Source: Symsagittifera roscoffensis
Taxonomy: Eukaryota; Xenacoelomorpha; Acoela; Convolutidae
Reading direction: 5' to 3'
Assembly (NCBI RefSeq): GCF_963678635.1
Contig: NC_087062.1
Location: 81,992,239-82,045,594, forward strand
DNA length: 53,356 nt
Shown: positions 9,645-19,363 of the stretch, one piece after another
How the letters are laid out: the number at the start of each line of letters is the position of its first letter
Position numbering within the stretch: position 1 is the first letter of the stretch
Translations under genes and position numbers: made by a program
Notes under the pieces: model-generated
The model's database searches: none
What the model was told of the DNA's origin: nothing
What the model saw: the letters and a program-made list of their open reading frames with translations, nothing else

Positions 9645-12250
9645 AAATTTTAATTTTTCTCCAACTCCTTTTTCTAATAACCTCAAATCAAAACATAAAC
9701 CCTTCCCCCCGCACAGGACCCCAAGATTTATTAGTAACACATTACGATTGTGACAAAAACGAACAAAAAACACTACACAAATATGCAATAAATCAAGTAT
9801 CACAATGCGAAACAGAACCACAAGCCATAGAAACAACAAATGTAATAGCGACACTTTATTTAAAAGCCCGAGCAACAACAGTTATAAGATATAAATTCAC
9901 AGCAACATTTTCTGAAAAGAAAGTACATTGTTCACAAGTCTCAAATGGAAATAAAAACCGACTTGACCACGAATCATTCTACCAAAGTAATATCGAACGA
10001 CTTCTACATCTCAATCCCGAAGATTGTAAAAACGAGTTACTAAGACTCAATATCACAAGAAATAAAAACACAGATAGAAAATTAGTATATTTCCAAGTTT
10101 TTGCAGATTCTGTACATCAAGCAGAACTTGAAAGATATCAAGGACATATAAAATTAGACAAAAAATACCCATACAACGGCGCACACGGAAAATTAACTTA
10201 TGATATACACGATAAACACTGGATAACACACATTGGTATAAATGACCCATCAAACTGCAAAGCAGACACAAAAAATAAAGGATATCAAGAAATCATGTTT
10301 TTCGATTGGAAAATACAACTCGAAAAAATACAACTCACACGCGATTTATCAGACAACACAATGATCTATCAAGGAATTAGATTACCTTGTAAAAACGACC
10401 AAGGCTATTGTGACCCTACAACACGAACACAAGCAACAATTGTTTGGTTCCCCGAAGACACATGTACAACATTTCAAGTAGCAAAAATACACGCTCGTAT
10501 GATAAAATTTCACGAAAAATATTTTATACAATCAATTCCATATGAACAAGTCCATCCATCACGAAGACAAAGTTCTAATTTTAGAAACATAGACAATATA
10601 GAAAATAAATTGACACGTTTTCAAATATATCAAGAAACAGAACTTGAATGTAAATACAGAAATCCACTTCACAAAACACAATACTCCGAGATATTAGTTG
10701 AATACGAAAAAGGATTCGACATGACCACTGGAAAAGTAAAAATCGACCCATACGCCACAAGTCACCCTATAAACGAAGGAACATCATATATACCAGTTGA
10801 TTTTCAAAAAAGTAAAAATCAACCTGGTGGACATCTAAAGCCCCATGACACAAGAAGCACACGTTTACAAGAACTATCACTAATGAATAGTACATATTTC
10901 GGTAACATCCACTATGATATTCACCTAGATATGAAATTAGACTACACAATTAGCCGAATTTTTCAAGAAATGTCACTATCTGAATTAGAAACACTTCACC
11001 AACTATGCGAATTAGAAAGAACACAAATCCTACAATCACTTGCATTAGCAGTATTAAAAATACCCTACGCAGGATATTTATTATCAGGCAATAGATCAAA
11101 TTTTTTAGACTATGAAGGAAACATTTTATGGTTTTATACCTGTACCAAAAAAGTATCACCACTATATGTTTTTGAAGATAAACGATGCTATAAAAGAATC
11201 CCTATCTTTTATAAGAATAAAGTACACTTCGTTGACACTCTTTCAAGAAGAACCTATTTCTGGGATACCGCAGTCCCATGTGGATCAGAAAATAGCCACA
11301 ATGTAGTACAACTGAACCCTGATGAAGATAAATATTACCTTCTTACCCCATATCCCACATTAATGCAATCACTCAAAAAATTTTCACCTGAAAGCATTAG
11401 AGCTATTGTTCGAAACCCAAATATTGACTTACAATCAATTGGAATATATTCAAAATCCGATATACAACATCACATTAGAACACAACAATTCCAAGAATTA
11501 TTAACACAAATGGACACGATACAAAGACAATCAATTGACCAAAACTTACGCAAACTTGCCGAAACAGCAGGATTTGCAGACATTTATACACAAGATTATA
11601 GCGGATATTTTAAAGACATTAAAGACTATATATATCTCAACGGTGAAAACTACCGACCACAAGATATCTCACCTATAAATATTTTTAGCTTTGTTACACT
11701 CAAAAATGAAATTCTTGATTTTCTAGGATGGCCCTATTACATCTTAGAAAAATTAACTATTTTATACGCAATGTTTAACTTTATAGGATTTCTTTTCTCA
11801 CTCTTAAAAGGAATCTATAATACATGCGCTATACACACACAAGTAAATAGACAAGCAAGTGTAGCACGCATATTATTTGCAGGATTTTTTGGAATTTTTT
11901 CATCATCAATAAATAAAATTCTTTTAGACGCACAAATAAAAGAATACAACACAAAAATAGCAACAAGACAGAACACATATGACGAAGAACATAACAATGT
12001 AGACATTACGCCTACAGCACCACAGTTACCACCCCTACCACATAACCATCCATTATCACTAGTCCCACGAAATTTTCGAAATTTAGCAATAACACATACT
12101 CCAAATTTCAGACCAACCATATCACAAAGTCCCATTCAACATATAATGACACACAATTCACTAGATGAAAATACATATGAACAAATTATAGAACAACCAC
12201 ATACAACTGCTTTTCAGTCTCAAAATAATAATTTTTTTAGCCCACGATGA
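9632..12250 (+). CDS. env: Envelope-like glycoprotein, probably chuvirus-type class III
   Basis: 872 residues. Residues 1-18 form a signal peptide. A Cys-rich ectodomain follows: YDC at 38-40, C59, C100, C132, C209, C253, GYC at 258-260, C278, C340, C459, C504, C519 and C550. N-glycosylation sites include N140, N419 and N487. A strong hydrophobic stretch at 696-728 and a weaker one at 745-757 anchor it in the membrane. The tail (about 774-872) is Pro-rich and has PTAP at 794-797. The Cys pattern and the block RCYKRIPIFYKNKVHFVDT (518-536) followed by PCG remind me of chuvirus surface glycoproteins captured by invertebrate LTR elements; this is from memory of the family and untested. Such a protein would mediate attachment and membrane fusion. 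The frame is intact. Start overlaps the previous ORF by 13 bases; the stop overlaps the next ATG. Confidence 0.78.
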   Translation: MYILKILIFLQLLFLITSNQNINPSPRTGPQDLLVTHYDCDKNEQKTLHKYAINQVSQCETEPQAIETTNVIATLYLKARATTVIRYKFTATFSEKKVHCSQVSNGNKNRLDHESFYQSNIERLLHLNPEDCKNELLRLNITRNKNTDRKLVYFQVFADSVHQAELERYQGHIKLDKKYPYNGAHGKLTYDIHDKHWITHIGINDPSNCKADTKNKGYQEIMFFDWKIQLEKIQLTRDLSDNTMIYQGIRLPCKNDQGYCDPTTRTQATIVWFPEDTCTTFQVAKIHARMIKFHEKYFIQSIPYEQVHPSRRQSSNFRNIDNIENKLTRFQIYQETELECKYRNPLHKTQYSEILVEYEKGFDMTTGKVKIDPYATSHPINEGTSYIPVDFQKSKNQPGGHLKPHDTRSTRLQELSLMNSTYFGNIHYDIHLDMKLDYTISRIFQEMSLSELETLHQLCELERTQILQSLALAVLKIPYAGYLLSGNRSNFLDYEGNILWFYTCTKKVSPLYVFEDKRCYKRIPIFYKNKVHFVDTLSRRTYFWDTAVPCGSENSHNVVQLNPDEDKYYLLTPYPTLMQSLKKFSPESIRAIVRNPNIDLQSIGIYSKSDIQHHIRTQQFQELLTQMDTIQRQSIDQNLRKLAETAGFADIYTQDYSGYFKDIKDYIYLNGENYRPQDISPINIFSFVTLKNEILDFLGWPYYILEKLTILYAMFNFIGFLFSLLKGIYNTCAIHTQVNRQASVARILFAGFFGIFSSSINKILLDAQIKEYNTKIATRQNTYDEEHNNVDITPTAPQLPPLPHNHPLSLVPRNFRNLAITHTPNFRPTISQSPIQHIMTHNSLDENTYEQIIEQPHTTAFQSQNNNFFSPR

Positions 12251-14055
12251 GCCGACAACTTGGATCCCTACACCGCTCAAATTCCCACCCAACCAACCTC
12301 AACACTCCAATTACAATAATTCCACTTTTTGCTTTCCCGCCACCCGATTTCCCAAACAATAATATAACATCAGGCATGAATTCAGACACTAATTCACATA
12401 ACTCAGTTTTATACTCCATCTCACAACTCAATAACCCAGATATTGAAACCCCTGATGAATTTGCCGACTCTGAACCATCTCCATCCAATAATTTTCAAAC
12501 CAATCCCTCAGTTTTTTCGAAACCCCCTTTTCAACCAATCCCACCATATAACCCACTCCCAGCCATTTTTACACCCTCCTATGCTTCACAAGTTACCCCA
12601 ACCTACTCTTCACTTCATTCAGATCGATCATCCAATTCTCCAGACACCCCCCAAATTTCCCAAGAACTAGATAATTTTATCACCTTACAACAACAACCCT
12701 TCCACCTTGACACCTCAACTATAAACCAGATTTCATCAACCATAGGATCATCAAATCCACCTACCCCTACACCCTCTTCAGCTTATACCGCATCATTAGC
12801 ACCATCATCCACATCCACCGAATCATCAATTAGCACTAATAGAGCTTATCGCACTTTCAAAAGAAAATTCCCAAACCATCCATTTCCAACAAAACCAGAA
12901 ATAGCCCGAGAATATATTAATCACCCAAATCACACTAACACGAAAGATTTTTTAGCAATCACCCTACCTTCATTTCCACAATATACTTTGAACACTCCTA
13001 ACGACACTAACGACACACGTAGTTTTGTAGATGAACAAGTTTTAATGCCTACACTTCATTGGACATCATATTATCATTTTACTAACCCCCTTTGCCTACC
13101 TTTATCTAATACTCACATCGATATAGAACGAAATCAAGATATGCTATATCGACTCACTACACCACTGACACATAGACAATTTACTTACATCGGATATAAA
13201 AAATCACTAAAAACATACACTGCACCCCGAGCTAACGAATATACGCTAGAATATTACGATCATAACATCATCCGACTTAACCAAGACCAATTTTTAGATG
13301 ATGATCGCTTCGCTAACCCACAAATCACAGAAAAATTTTTCATCAAAACACCATATGTTTTTACACTCAATATATTTGATCGCAAATTCGACCACATCAT
13401 TTCTGAAGCACTAACCGACACACAAGCTTACGAAAGTTTTAAAGAAAAATTTAAATTATTTTCACTAACCTTTCATTTCCTTGCACCACATGAACGAGAT
13501 TTGCACTGCTCACACGACATTATGTTACGCACTAAACAAACCCACACATATACATATTACCGCTTTATCCAAAATCACTTTGACCTACACACTCCATCAA
13601 GACAACCACACCATCGTTTTCAATTTATTAACTCTAAATACACATCACCATTTTTTCTTAACTTCACATATTGCATCAAAGATACTAACTTTCACGGTAT
13701 TCTTCGCAATTATGATCCCATAACCCAAATGTATATTTTTTGTCCCATCACAAAGACCTTCAACGCAGAAGAATCCAGACCCTTCCTTATCCCACATGAA
13801 TTTGTTCAACCTATAGGAATCCCCATATTAGAATTCATCCACAACACTAAATATAACCACAAATTATATAATCTCATCCAAAACTCACCTTATGATTTTG
13901 CAGTTGGCACTGAAGAACTAAAAACCATTAAAGCACTTCAATTGCTTTGGCCACTGCTTCAAACTAAAAACATCATTCGCATACTAGCAAAGTTACTAAC
14001 AAATTCCGACATAATCCACGACATCTTCCCTCACGGTTTTTTCCCCGACGACTAA
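12247..14055 (+). CDS. ORF3, 602-aa protein of unknown function
   Basis: Begins at an ATG that shares ATGA with the env stop, which suggests termination-reinitiation or a spliced message. Residues 1-195 are disordered and rich in Ser, Pro, Thr and Asn, ending in a basic patch (RTFKRKFPNHPF). Residues about 200-602 look globular, rich in aromatic, His and Asp residues, with few Cys and no signal peptide or membrane segment. I recognise no domain. Place after env is where complex retroviruses keep regulatory genes, but the length and composition give no direct clue. The frame is intact here and in the duplicate copy. A splice-donor-like CAG/GTAAGT lies 3 bases after the stop. Confidence 0.7.
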   Translation: MSRQLGSLHRSNSHPTNLNTPITIIPLFAFPPPDFPNNNITSGMNSDTNSHNSVLYSISQLNNPDIETPDEFADSEPSPSNNFQTNPSVFSKPPFQPIPPYNPLPAIFTPSYASQVTPTYSSLHSDRSSNSPDTPQISQELDNFITLQQQPFHLDTSTINQISSTIGSSNPPTPTPSSAYTASLAPSSTSTESSISTNRAYRTFKRKFPNHPFPTKPEIAREYINHPNHTNTKDFLAITLPSFPQYTLNTPNDTNDTRSFVDEQVLMPTLHWTSYYHFTNPLCLPLSNTHIDIERNQDMLYRLTTPLTHRQFTYIGYKKSLKTYTAPRANEYTLEYYDHNIIRLNQDQFLDDDRFANPQITEKFFIKTPYVFTLNIFDRKFDHIISEALTDTQAYESFKEKFKLFSLTFHFLAPHERDLHCSHDIMLRTKQTHTYTYYRFIQNHFDLHTPSRQPHHRFQFINSKYTSPFFLNFTYCIKDTNFHGILRNYDPITQMYIFCPITKTFNAEESRPFLIPHEFVQPIGIPILEFIHNTKYNHKLYNLIQNSPYDFAVGTEELKTIKALQLLWPLLQTKNIIRILAKLLTNSDIIHDIFPHGFFPDD

Positions 14056-14058
14056 CAG

Positions 14059-14137
14059 GTAAGTATAATTTATACATATTCTTAACTAATAAATTTAAAA
14101 TAAAACACTAACCATTCTTTATCCATGTTTTATTTAG
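14059..14137 (+). other. Putative 79-bp intron after ORF3
   Basis: Donor CAG/GTAAGTATAA right after the ORF3 stop and acceptor TTTTATTTAG at the right spacing for a small invertebrate intron, with an AT-rich interior (TTCTTAACTAATAA could serve as branch region). It would lie in a 3' untranslated region. Not proven; the donor is strong, the acceptor average. Confidence 0.4.
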
Positions 14138-15460
14138 ATTTTTAGTCTTCATCTCACGATCATCTGCAAAATACAATAAAGAAAAATAAAAAATCGAAAA
14201 CTTCTTCAAATTCTTAAAAACTCTATTAATATTTTACACTAGATAAATTCAATAAAATTCATACCAATGTAGTAAATTAATTTATAAATTATTTCCCTAA
14301 AAGCAGTAATTCTAATAATGATGAAAATTTGTAACTTAATTTTTCCCCAAAACTAGCAGTAAAATTGAAATTCTATGTAGTAAATTGATAAGACGAAAAT
14401 GCAGTACTAACCTTTTGATATTTTCATTCACTCGCACAAGAATTCTATCCAAACTCGCACAGCTCGCCCACGAAGAATTGTTTAAATAATGAATTTCAGT
14501 TTCAAGCTTTCACACTCAACAACTCTAACACACGATAACAAGTTTCAAACTTTCCTTTAACCCGGTTGGAAAGGAATTATATACTAAACAAAACTAACCA
14601 ACGCAGCTTACTAAACACCGCAACACATAGAATAACAGCATGACTAAGAAAAGGAAACCAACGGTACCCAAACCGGATTAACCCAGTTTAAAACTGGATA
14701 ATTTATTCTTTTGAAGACTATTATAAAGTCTAAGAAAGAAATAATAAAACACAAAAAAGTCGAAAGACAAACCCATACCAAAAACAATTTGATTTTTGAA
14801 AAAAGGACACAATCAACGAAACATAAGAAAAACCACAATAAACCCAACATAAAACGTTATCACATAACAGGACCTCTCACAGAAACCGCACGAAATCATA
14901 CTCCCACTCCTGGCCTAACCCACCAGAGAGGACGTCCTGAGCATGCTCTATAGCCGGCCTAACCCACCGCGCTACATCCACGCTTTGTGACCACACTCCT
15001 ATTTTTAATAAGAGGTACTCAAGGGTGAGTAACTCTTCAAAATAACCGAACTAAAACAAAAAGCTTTTGTGAAAACAACTAACCAAAATCATAATTAAAA
15101 CACCAAACTAATAAAAATTTTATAAAATGTAAATTATACCTTGCAGTATATAGATCAGCATACAACACCAAAGACGAACATCCAAAGACAAAATGACCCC
15201 TATACACTCGAAAAAGAATGGCCAACCACAATCAATATGCCGCCCACAATCACAACTCAAAGGATTTAGAGTACGACTTGACTTCGCAGAAAAGGACTTC
15301 ATTGAACTAGACCAATGACCACCTCGATGTTCAAGTATACGTACAGATCCGAGTAACCAGGCATCCCCTCCACGCACAATCTCCACGCCATTCCCAGACA
15401 AGGTCACACACAAAGAAGTTCTCTACATGAAACGAAAAAACCTGTCATAGCCAACCATTC
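14138..15460 (+). other. 3' region of the element, no clear gene
   Basis: An AT-rich part (14138-14550, AATAAA at 14175-14180) is followed by a module of higher GC (about 14640-15460). The module has a 13-nt direct repeat GGCCTAACCCACC at 14912-14924 and 14956-14968, a near-palindrome CCAGTTTAAAACTGG near 14684, and a good second intron candidate at 15025-15146 (GTGAGTAACT ... TATACCTTGCAG). Several short frames downstream of that acceptor read well, but all three frames do, so no coding claim is made. The module occurs three times in the window. It may contain the LTR, which I cannot delimit. Confidence 0.5.
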
Positions 15461-15462
15461 CG

Positions 15463-17006
15463 AAAAAGGATTCGACATGACCACTGGAAAAGTAAAAATC
15501 GACCCATACGCCACAAGTCACCCTATAAACGAAGGAACATCATATATACCAGTTGATTTTCAAAAAAGTAAAAATCAACCTGGTGGACATCTAAAGCCCC
15601 ATGACACAAGAAGCACACGTTTACAAGAACTATCACTAATGAATAGTACATATTTCGGTAACATCCACTATGATATTCACCTAGATATGAAATTAGACTA
15701 CACAATTAGCCGAATTTTTCAAGAAATGTCACTATCTGAATTAGAAACACTTCACCAACTATGCGAATTAGAAAGAACACAAATCCTACAATCACTTGCA
15801 TTAGCAGTATTAAAAATACCCTACGCAGGATATTTATTATCAGGCAATAGATCAAATTTTTTAGACTATGAAGGAAACATTTTATGGTTTTATACCTGTA
15901 CCAAAAAAGTATCACCACTATATTTTTTTTAAGATAAACGATGCTATAAAAGAATCCCTATCTTTTATAAGAATAAAGTACACTTCGTTGACACTCTTTC
16001 AAGAAGAACCTATTTCTGGGATACCGCAGTCCCATGTGGATCAGAAAATAGCCACAATGTAGTACAACTGAACCCTGATGAAGATAAATATTACCTTCTT
16101 ACCCCATATCCCACATTAATGCAATCACTCAAAAAATTTTCACCTGAAAGCATTAGAGCTATTGTTCGAAACCCAAATATTGACTTACAATCAATTGGAA
16201 TATATTCAAAATCCGATATACAACATCACATTAGAACACAACAATTCCAAGAATTATTAACACAAATGGACACGATACAAAGACAATCAATTGACCAAAA
16301 CTTACGCAAACTTGCCGAAACAGCAGGATTTGCAGACATTTATACACAAGATTATAGCGGATATTTTAAAGACATTAAAGACTATATATATCTCAACGGT
16401 GAAAACTACCGACCACAAGATATCTCACCTATAAATATTTTTAGCTTTCTTACACTCAAAAATGAAATTCTTGATTTTCTAGGATGGCCCTATTACATCT
16501 TAAAAAAATTAACTATTTTATACGCAATGTTTAACTTTATAGGATTTCTTTTCTCACTCTTAAAAGGAATCTATAATACATGCGCTATACACACACAAGT
16601 AAATAGACAAGCAAGTGTAGCACGCATATTATTTGCAGGATTTTTTGGAATTTTTTCATCATCAATAAATAAAATTCTTTTAGACGCACAAATAAAAGAA
16701 TACAACACAAAAATAGCAACAAGACAGAACACATATGACGAAGAACATAACAATGTAGACATTACGCCTACAGCACCACAGTTACCACCCCTACCACATA
16801 ACCATCCATTATCACTAGTCCCACGAAATTTTCGAAATTTAGCAATAACACATACTCCAAATTTCAGACCAACCATATCACAAAGTCCCATTCAACATAT
16901 AATGACACACAATTCACTAGATGAAAATACATATGAACAAATTATAGAACAACCACATACAACTGCTTTTCAGTCTCAAAATAATAATTTTTTTAGCCCA
17001 CGATGA
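15463..17006 (+). pseudogene. 5'-truncated env copy with nonsense change
   Basis: Duplicate of the env 3' part, beginning at the codon for residue 358, so it lacks signal peptide and most of the ectodomain. A stop at 15930-15932 lies in a run of eight T where copy 1 has G at two places (GTT and GAA become TTT and TAA). The frame then stays open to 17006, including the membrane segments and PTAP tail. Other differences from copy 1 are few (a Val to Leu and a Glu to Lys change near the membrane segment). It cannot give a working envelope. Confidence 0.92.
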
Positions 17007-18811
17007 GCCGACAACTTGGATCCCTACACCGCTCAAATTCCCACCCAACCAACCTCAACACTCCAATTACAATAATTCCACTTTTTGCTTTCCCGCCACC
17101 CGATTTCCCAAACAATAATATAACATCAGGCATGAATTCAGACACTAATTCACATAACTCAGTTTTATACTCCATCTCACAACTCAATAACCCAGATATT
17201 GAAACCCCTGATGAATTTGCCGACTCTGAACCATCTCCATCCAATAATTTTCAAACCAATCCCTCAGTTTTTTCGAAACCCCCTTTTCAACCAATCCCAC
17301 CATATAACCCACTCCCATCCATTTCTACACCCTCCTATGCTTCACAAGTTACCCCAACCTACTCTTCACTTCATTCAGATCGATCATCCAATTCTCCAGA
17401 CACCCCCCAAATTTCCCAAGAACTAGATAATTTTATCACCTTACAACAACAACCCTTCCACCTTGACACCTCAACTATAAACCAGATTTCATCAACCATA
17501 GGATCATCAAATCCACCTACCCCTACACCCTCTTCAGCTTATACCGCATCATTAGCACCATCATCCACATCCACCGAATCATCAATTAGCACTAATAGAG
17601 CTTATCGCACTTTCAAAAGAAAATTCCCAAACCATCCATTTCCAACAAAACCAGGAATAGCCCGAGAATATATTAATCACCCAAATCACACTAACACGAA
17701 AGATTTTTTAGCAATCACCCTACCTTCATTTCCACAATATACTTTGAACACTCCTAACGACACTAACGACACACGTAGTTTTGTAGATGAACAAGTTTTA
17801 ATGCCTACACTTCATTGGACATCATATTATCATTTTACTAACCCCCTTTGCCTACCTTTATCTAATACTCACATCGATATAGAACGAAATCAAGATATGC
17901 TATATCGACTCACTACACCACTGACACATAGACAATTTACTTACATCGGATATAAAAAATCACTAAAAACATACACTGCACCCCGAGCTAACGAATATAC
18001 GCTAGAATATTACGATCATAACATCATCCGACTTAACCGAGACCAATTTTTAGATGATGATCGCTTCGCTAACCCACAAATCACGGAAAAATTTTTCATC
18101 AAAACACCATATGTTTTTACACTCAATATATTTGATCGCAAATTCGACCACATCATTTCTGAAGCACTAACCGACACACAAGCTTACGAAAGTTTTAAAG
18201 AAAAATTTAAATTATTTTCACTAACCTTTCATTTCCTTGCACCACATGAACGAGATTTGCACTGCTCACACGACATTATGTTACGCACTAAACAAACCCA
18301 CACATATACATATTACCGCTTTATCCAAAATCACTTTGACCTACACACTCCATCAAGACAACCACACCATCGTTTTCAATTTATTAACTCTAAATACACA
18401 TCACCATTTTCTCTTAACTTCACATATTGCATCAAAGATACTAACTTTCACGGTATTCTTCGCAATTATGATCCCATAACCCAAATGTATATTTTTTGTC
18501 CCATCACAAAGACCTTCAACGCAGAAGAATCCAGACCCTTCCTTATCCCACATGAATTTGTTCAACCTATAGAAATCCCCATATTAGAATTCATCCACAA
18601 CACTAAATATAACCACAAATTATATAATCTCATCCAAAACTCACCTTATGATTTTGCAGTTGGCACTGAAGAACTAAAAACCATCAAAGCACTTCAATTG
18701 CTTTGGCCACTGCTTCAAACTAAAAACATCATTCGCATACTAGCAAAGTTACTAACAAATTCCGACATAATCCACGACATCTTCCCTCACGGTTTTTTCC
18801 CCGACGACTAA
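17003..18811 (+). CDS. ORF3, duplicate copy (602 aa)
   Basis: Full-length intact duplicate of the ORF at 12247-14055, again overlapping the env stop by ATGA. By eye it differs at about eight bases: six change the amino acid (Ala/Ser, Phe/Ser, Glu/Gly, Gln/Arg, Phe/Ser, Gly/Glu) and two are silent. That ratio is what drift without selection gives. Its upstream env is broken, so translation by reinitiation would be impaired here. Function unknown as for copy 1. Confidence 0.68.
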   Translation: MSRQLGSLHRSNSHPTNLNTPITIIPLFAFPPPDFPNNNITSGMNSDTNSHNSVLYSISQLNNPDIETPDEFADSEPSPSNNFQTNPSVFSKPPFQPIPPYNPLPSISTPSYASQVTPTYSSLHSDRSSNSPDTPQISQELDNFITLQQQPFHLDTSTINQISSTIGSSNPPTPTPSSAYTASLAPSSTSTESSISTNRAYRTFKRKFPNHPFPTKPGIAREYINHPNHTNTKDFLAITLPSFPQYTLNTPNDTNDTRSFVDEQVLMPTLHWTSYYHFTNPLCLPLSNTHIDIERNQDMLYRLTTPLTHRQFTYIGYKKSLKTYTAPRANEYTLEYYDHNIIRLNRDQFLDDDRFANPQITEKFFIKTPYVFTLNIFDRKFDHIISEALTDTQAYESFKEKFKLFSLTFHFLAPHERDLHCSHDIMLRTKQTHTYTYYRFIQNHFDLHTPSRQPHHRFQFINSKYTSPFSLNFTYCIKDTNFHGILRNYDPITQMYIFCPITKTFNAEESRPFLIPHEFVQPIEIPILEFIHNTKYNHKLYNLIQNSPYDFAVGTEELKTIKALQLLWPLLQTKNIIRILAKLLTNSDIIHDIFPHGFFPDD

Positions 18812-18814
18812 CAG

Positions 18815-18890
18815 GTAAGTATAATTTATACATATTCTTAACTAATAAATTTAAAATAAAACACTAACCCTTTATCCATGTTTTATTTAG
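18815..18890 (+). other. Putative intron after ORF3, copy 2 (76 bp)
   Basis: Same donor (CAG/GTAAGT) and acceptor (TTTTATTTAG) as at 14059-14137, with three interior bases missing. Agreement reflects recent duplication and is not independent support. Confidence 0.38.
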
Positions 18891-19363
18891 ATTTTTAGTC
18901 TTCATCTCACGATCATCTGCAAAATACAATAAAGAAAAATAAAAAATCGAAAACTTCTTCAAATTCTTAAAAACTCTATTAATATTTTACACTAGATAAA
19001 TTCAATAAAATTCATACCAATGTAGTAAATTAATTTATAAATTATTTCCCTAAAAGCAGTAATTCTAATAATGATGAAAATTTGTAACTTAATTTTTCCC
19101 CAAAACTAGCAGTAAAATTGAAATTCTATGTAGTAAATTGATAAGACGAAAATGCAGTACTAACCTTTTGATATTTTCATTCACTCGCACAAGAATTCTA
19201 TCCAAACTCGCACAGCTCGCCCACGAAGAATTGTTTAAATAATGAATTTCAGTTTCAAGCTTTCACACTCAACAACTCTAACACACGATAACAAGTTTCA
19301 AACTTTCCTTTAACCCGGTTGGAAAGGAATTATATACTAAACAAAACTAACCAACGCAGCTTA

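Larger units (their letters stand above)
10705..15460 (+). repeat. Tandem duplication unit, copy 1 (4756 bp)
   Basis: From CGAAAAAGG inside env to ...CCAACCATTC. The unit carries the 3' part of env from residue 358, all of ORF3 and most of the 3' region. The second copy starts at 15461 with no spacer. Confidence 0.95.

Noticed and set aside
12237-12488. Minus-strand 83-codon frame within ORF3 (also at 16993-17244)
   Set aside because: Shadow of the Ser/Pro-rich coding strand.
15120-15413. 97-codon minus-strand frame repeated at 19873-20166 and 20881-21174
   Set aside because: Present three times only because the DNA module is recently duplicated; no motif, and other frames of the region look equally open.
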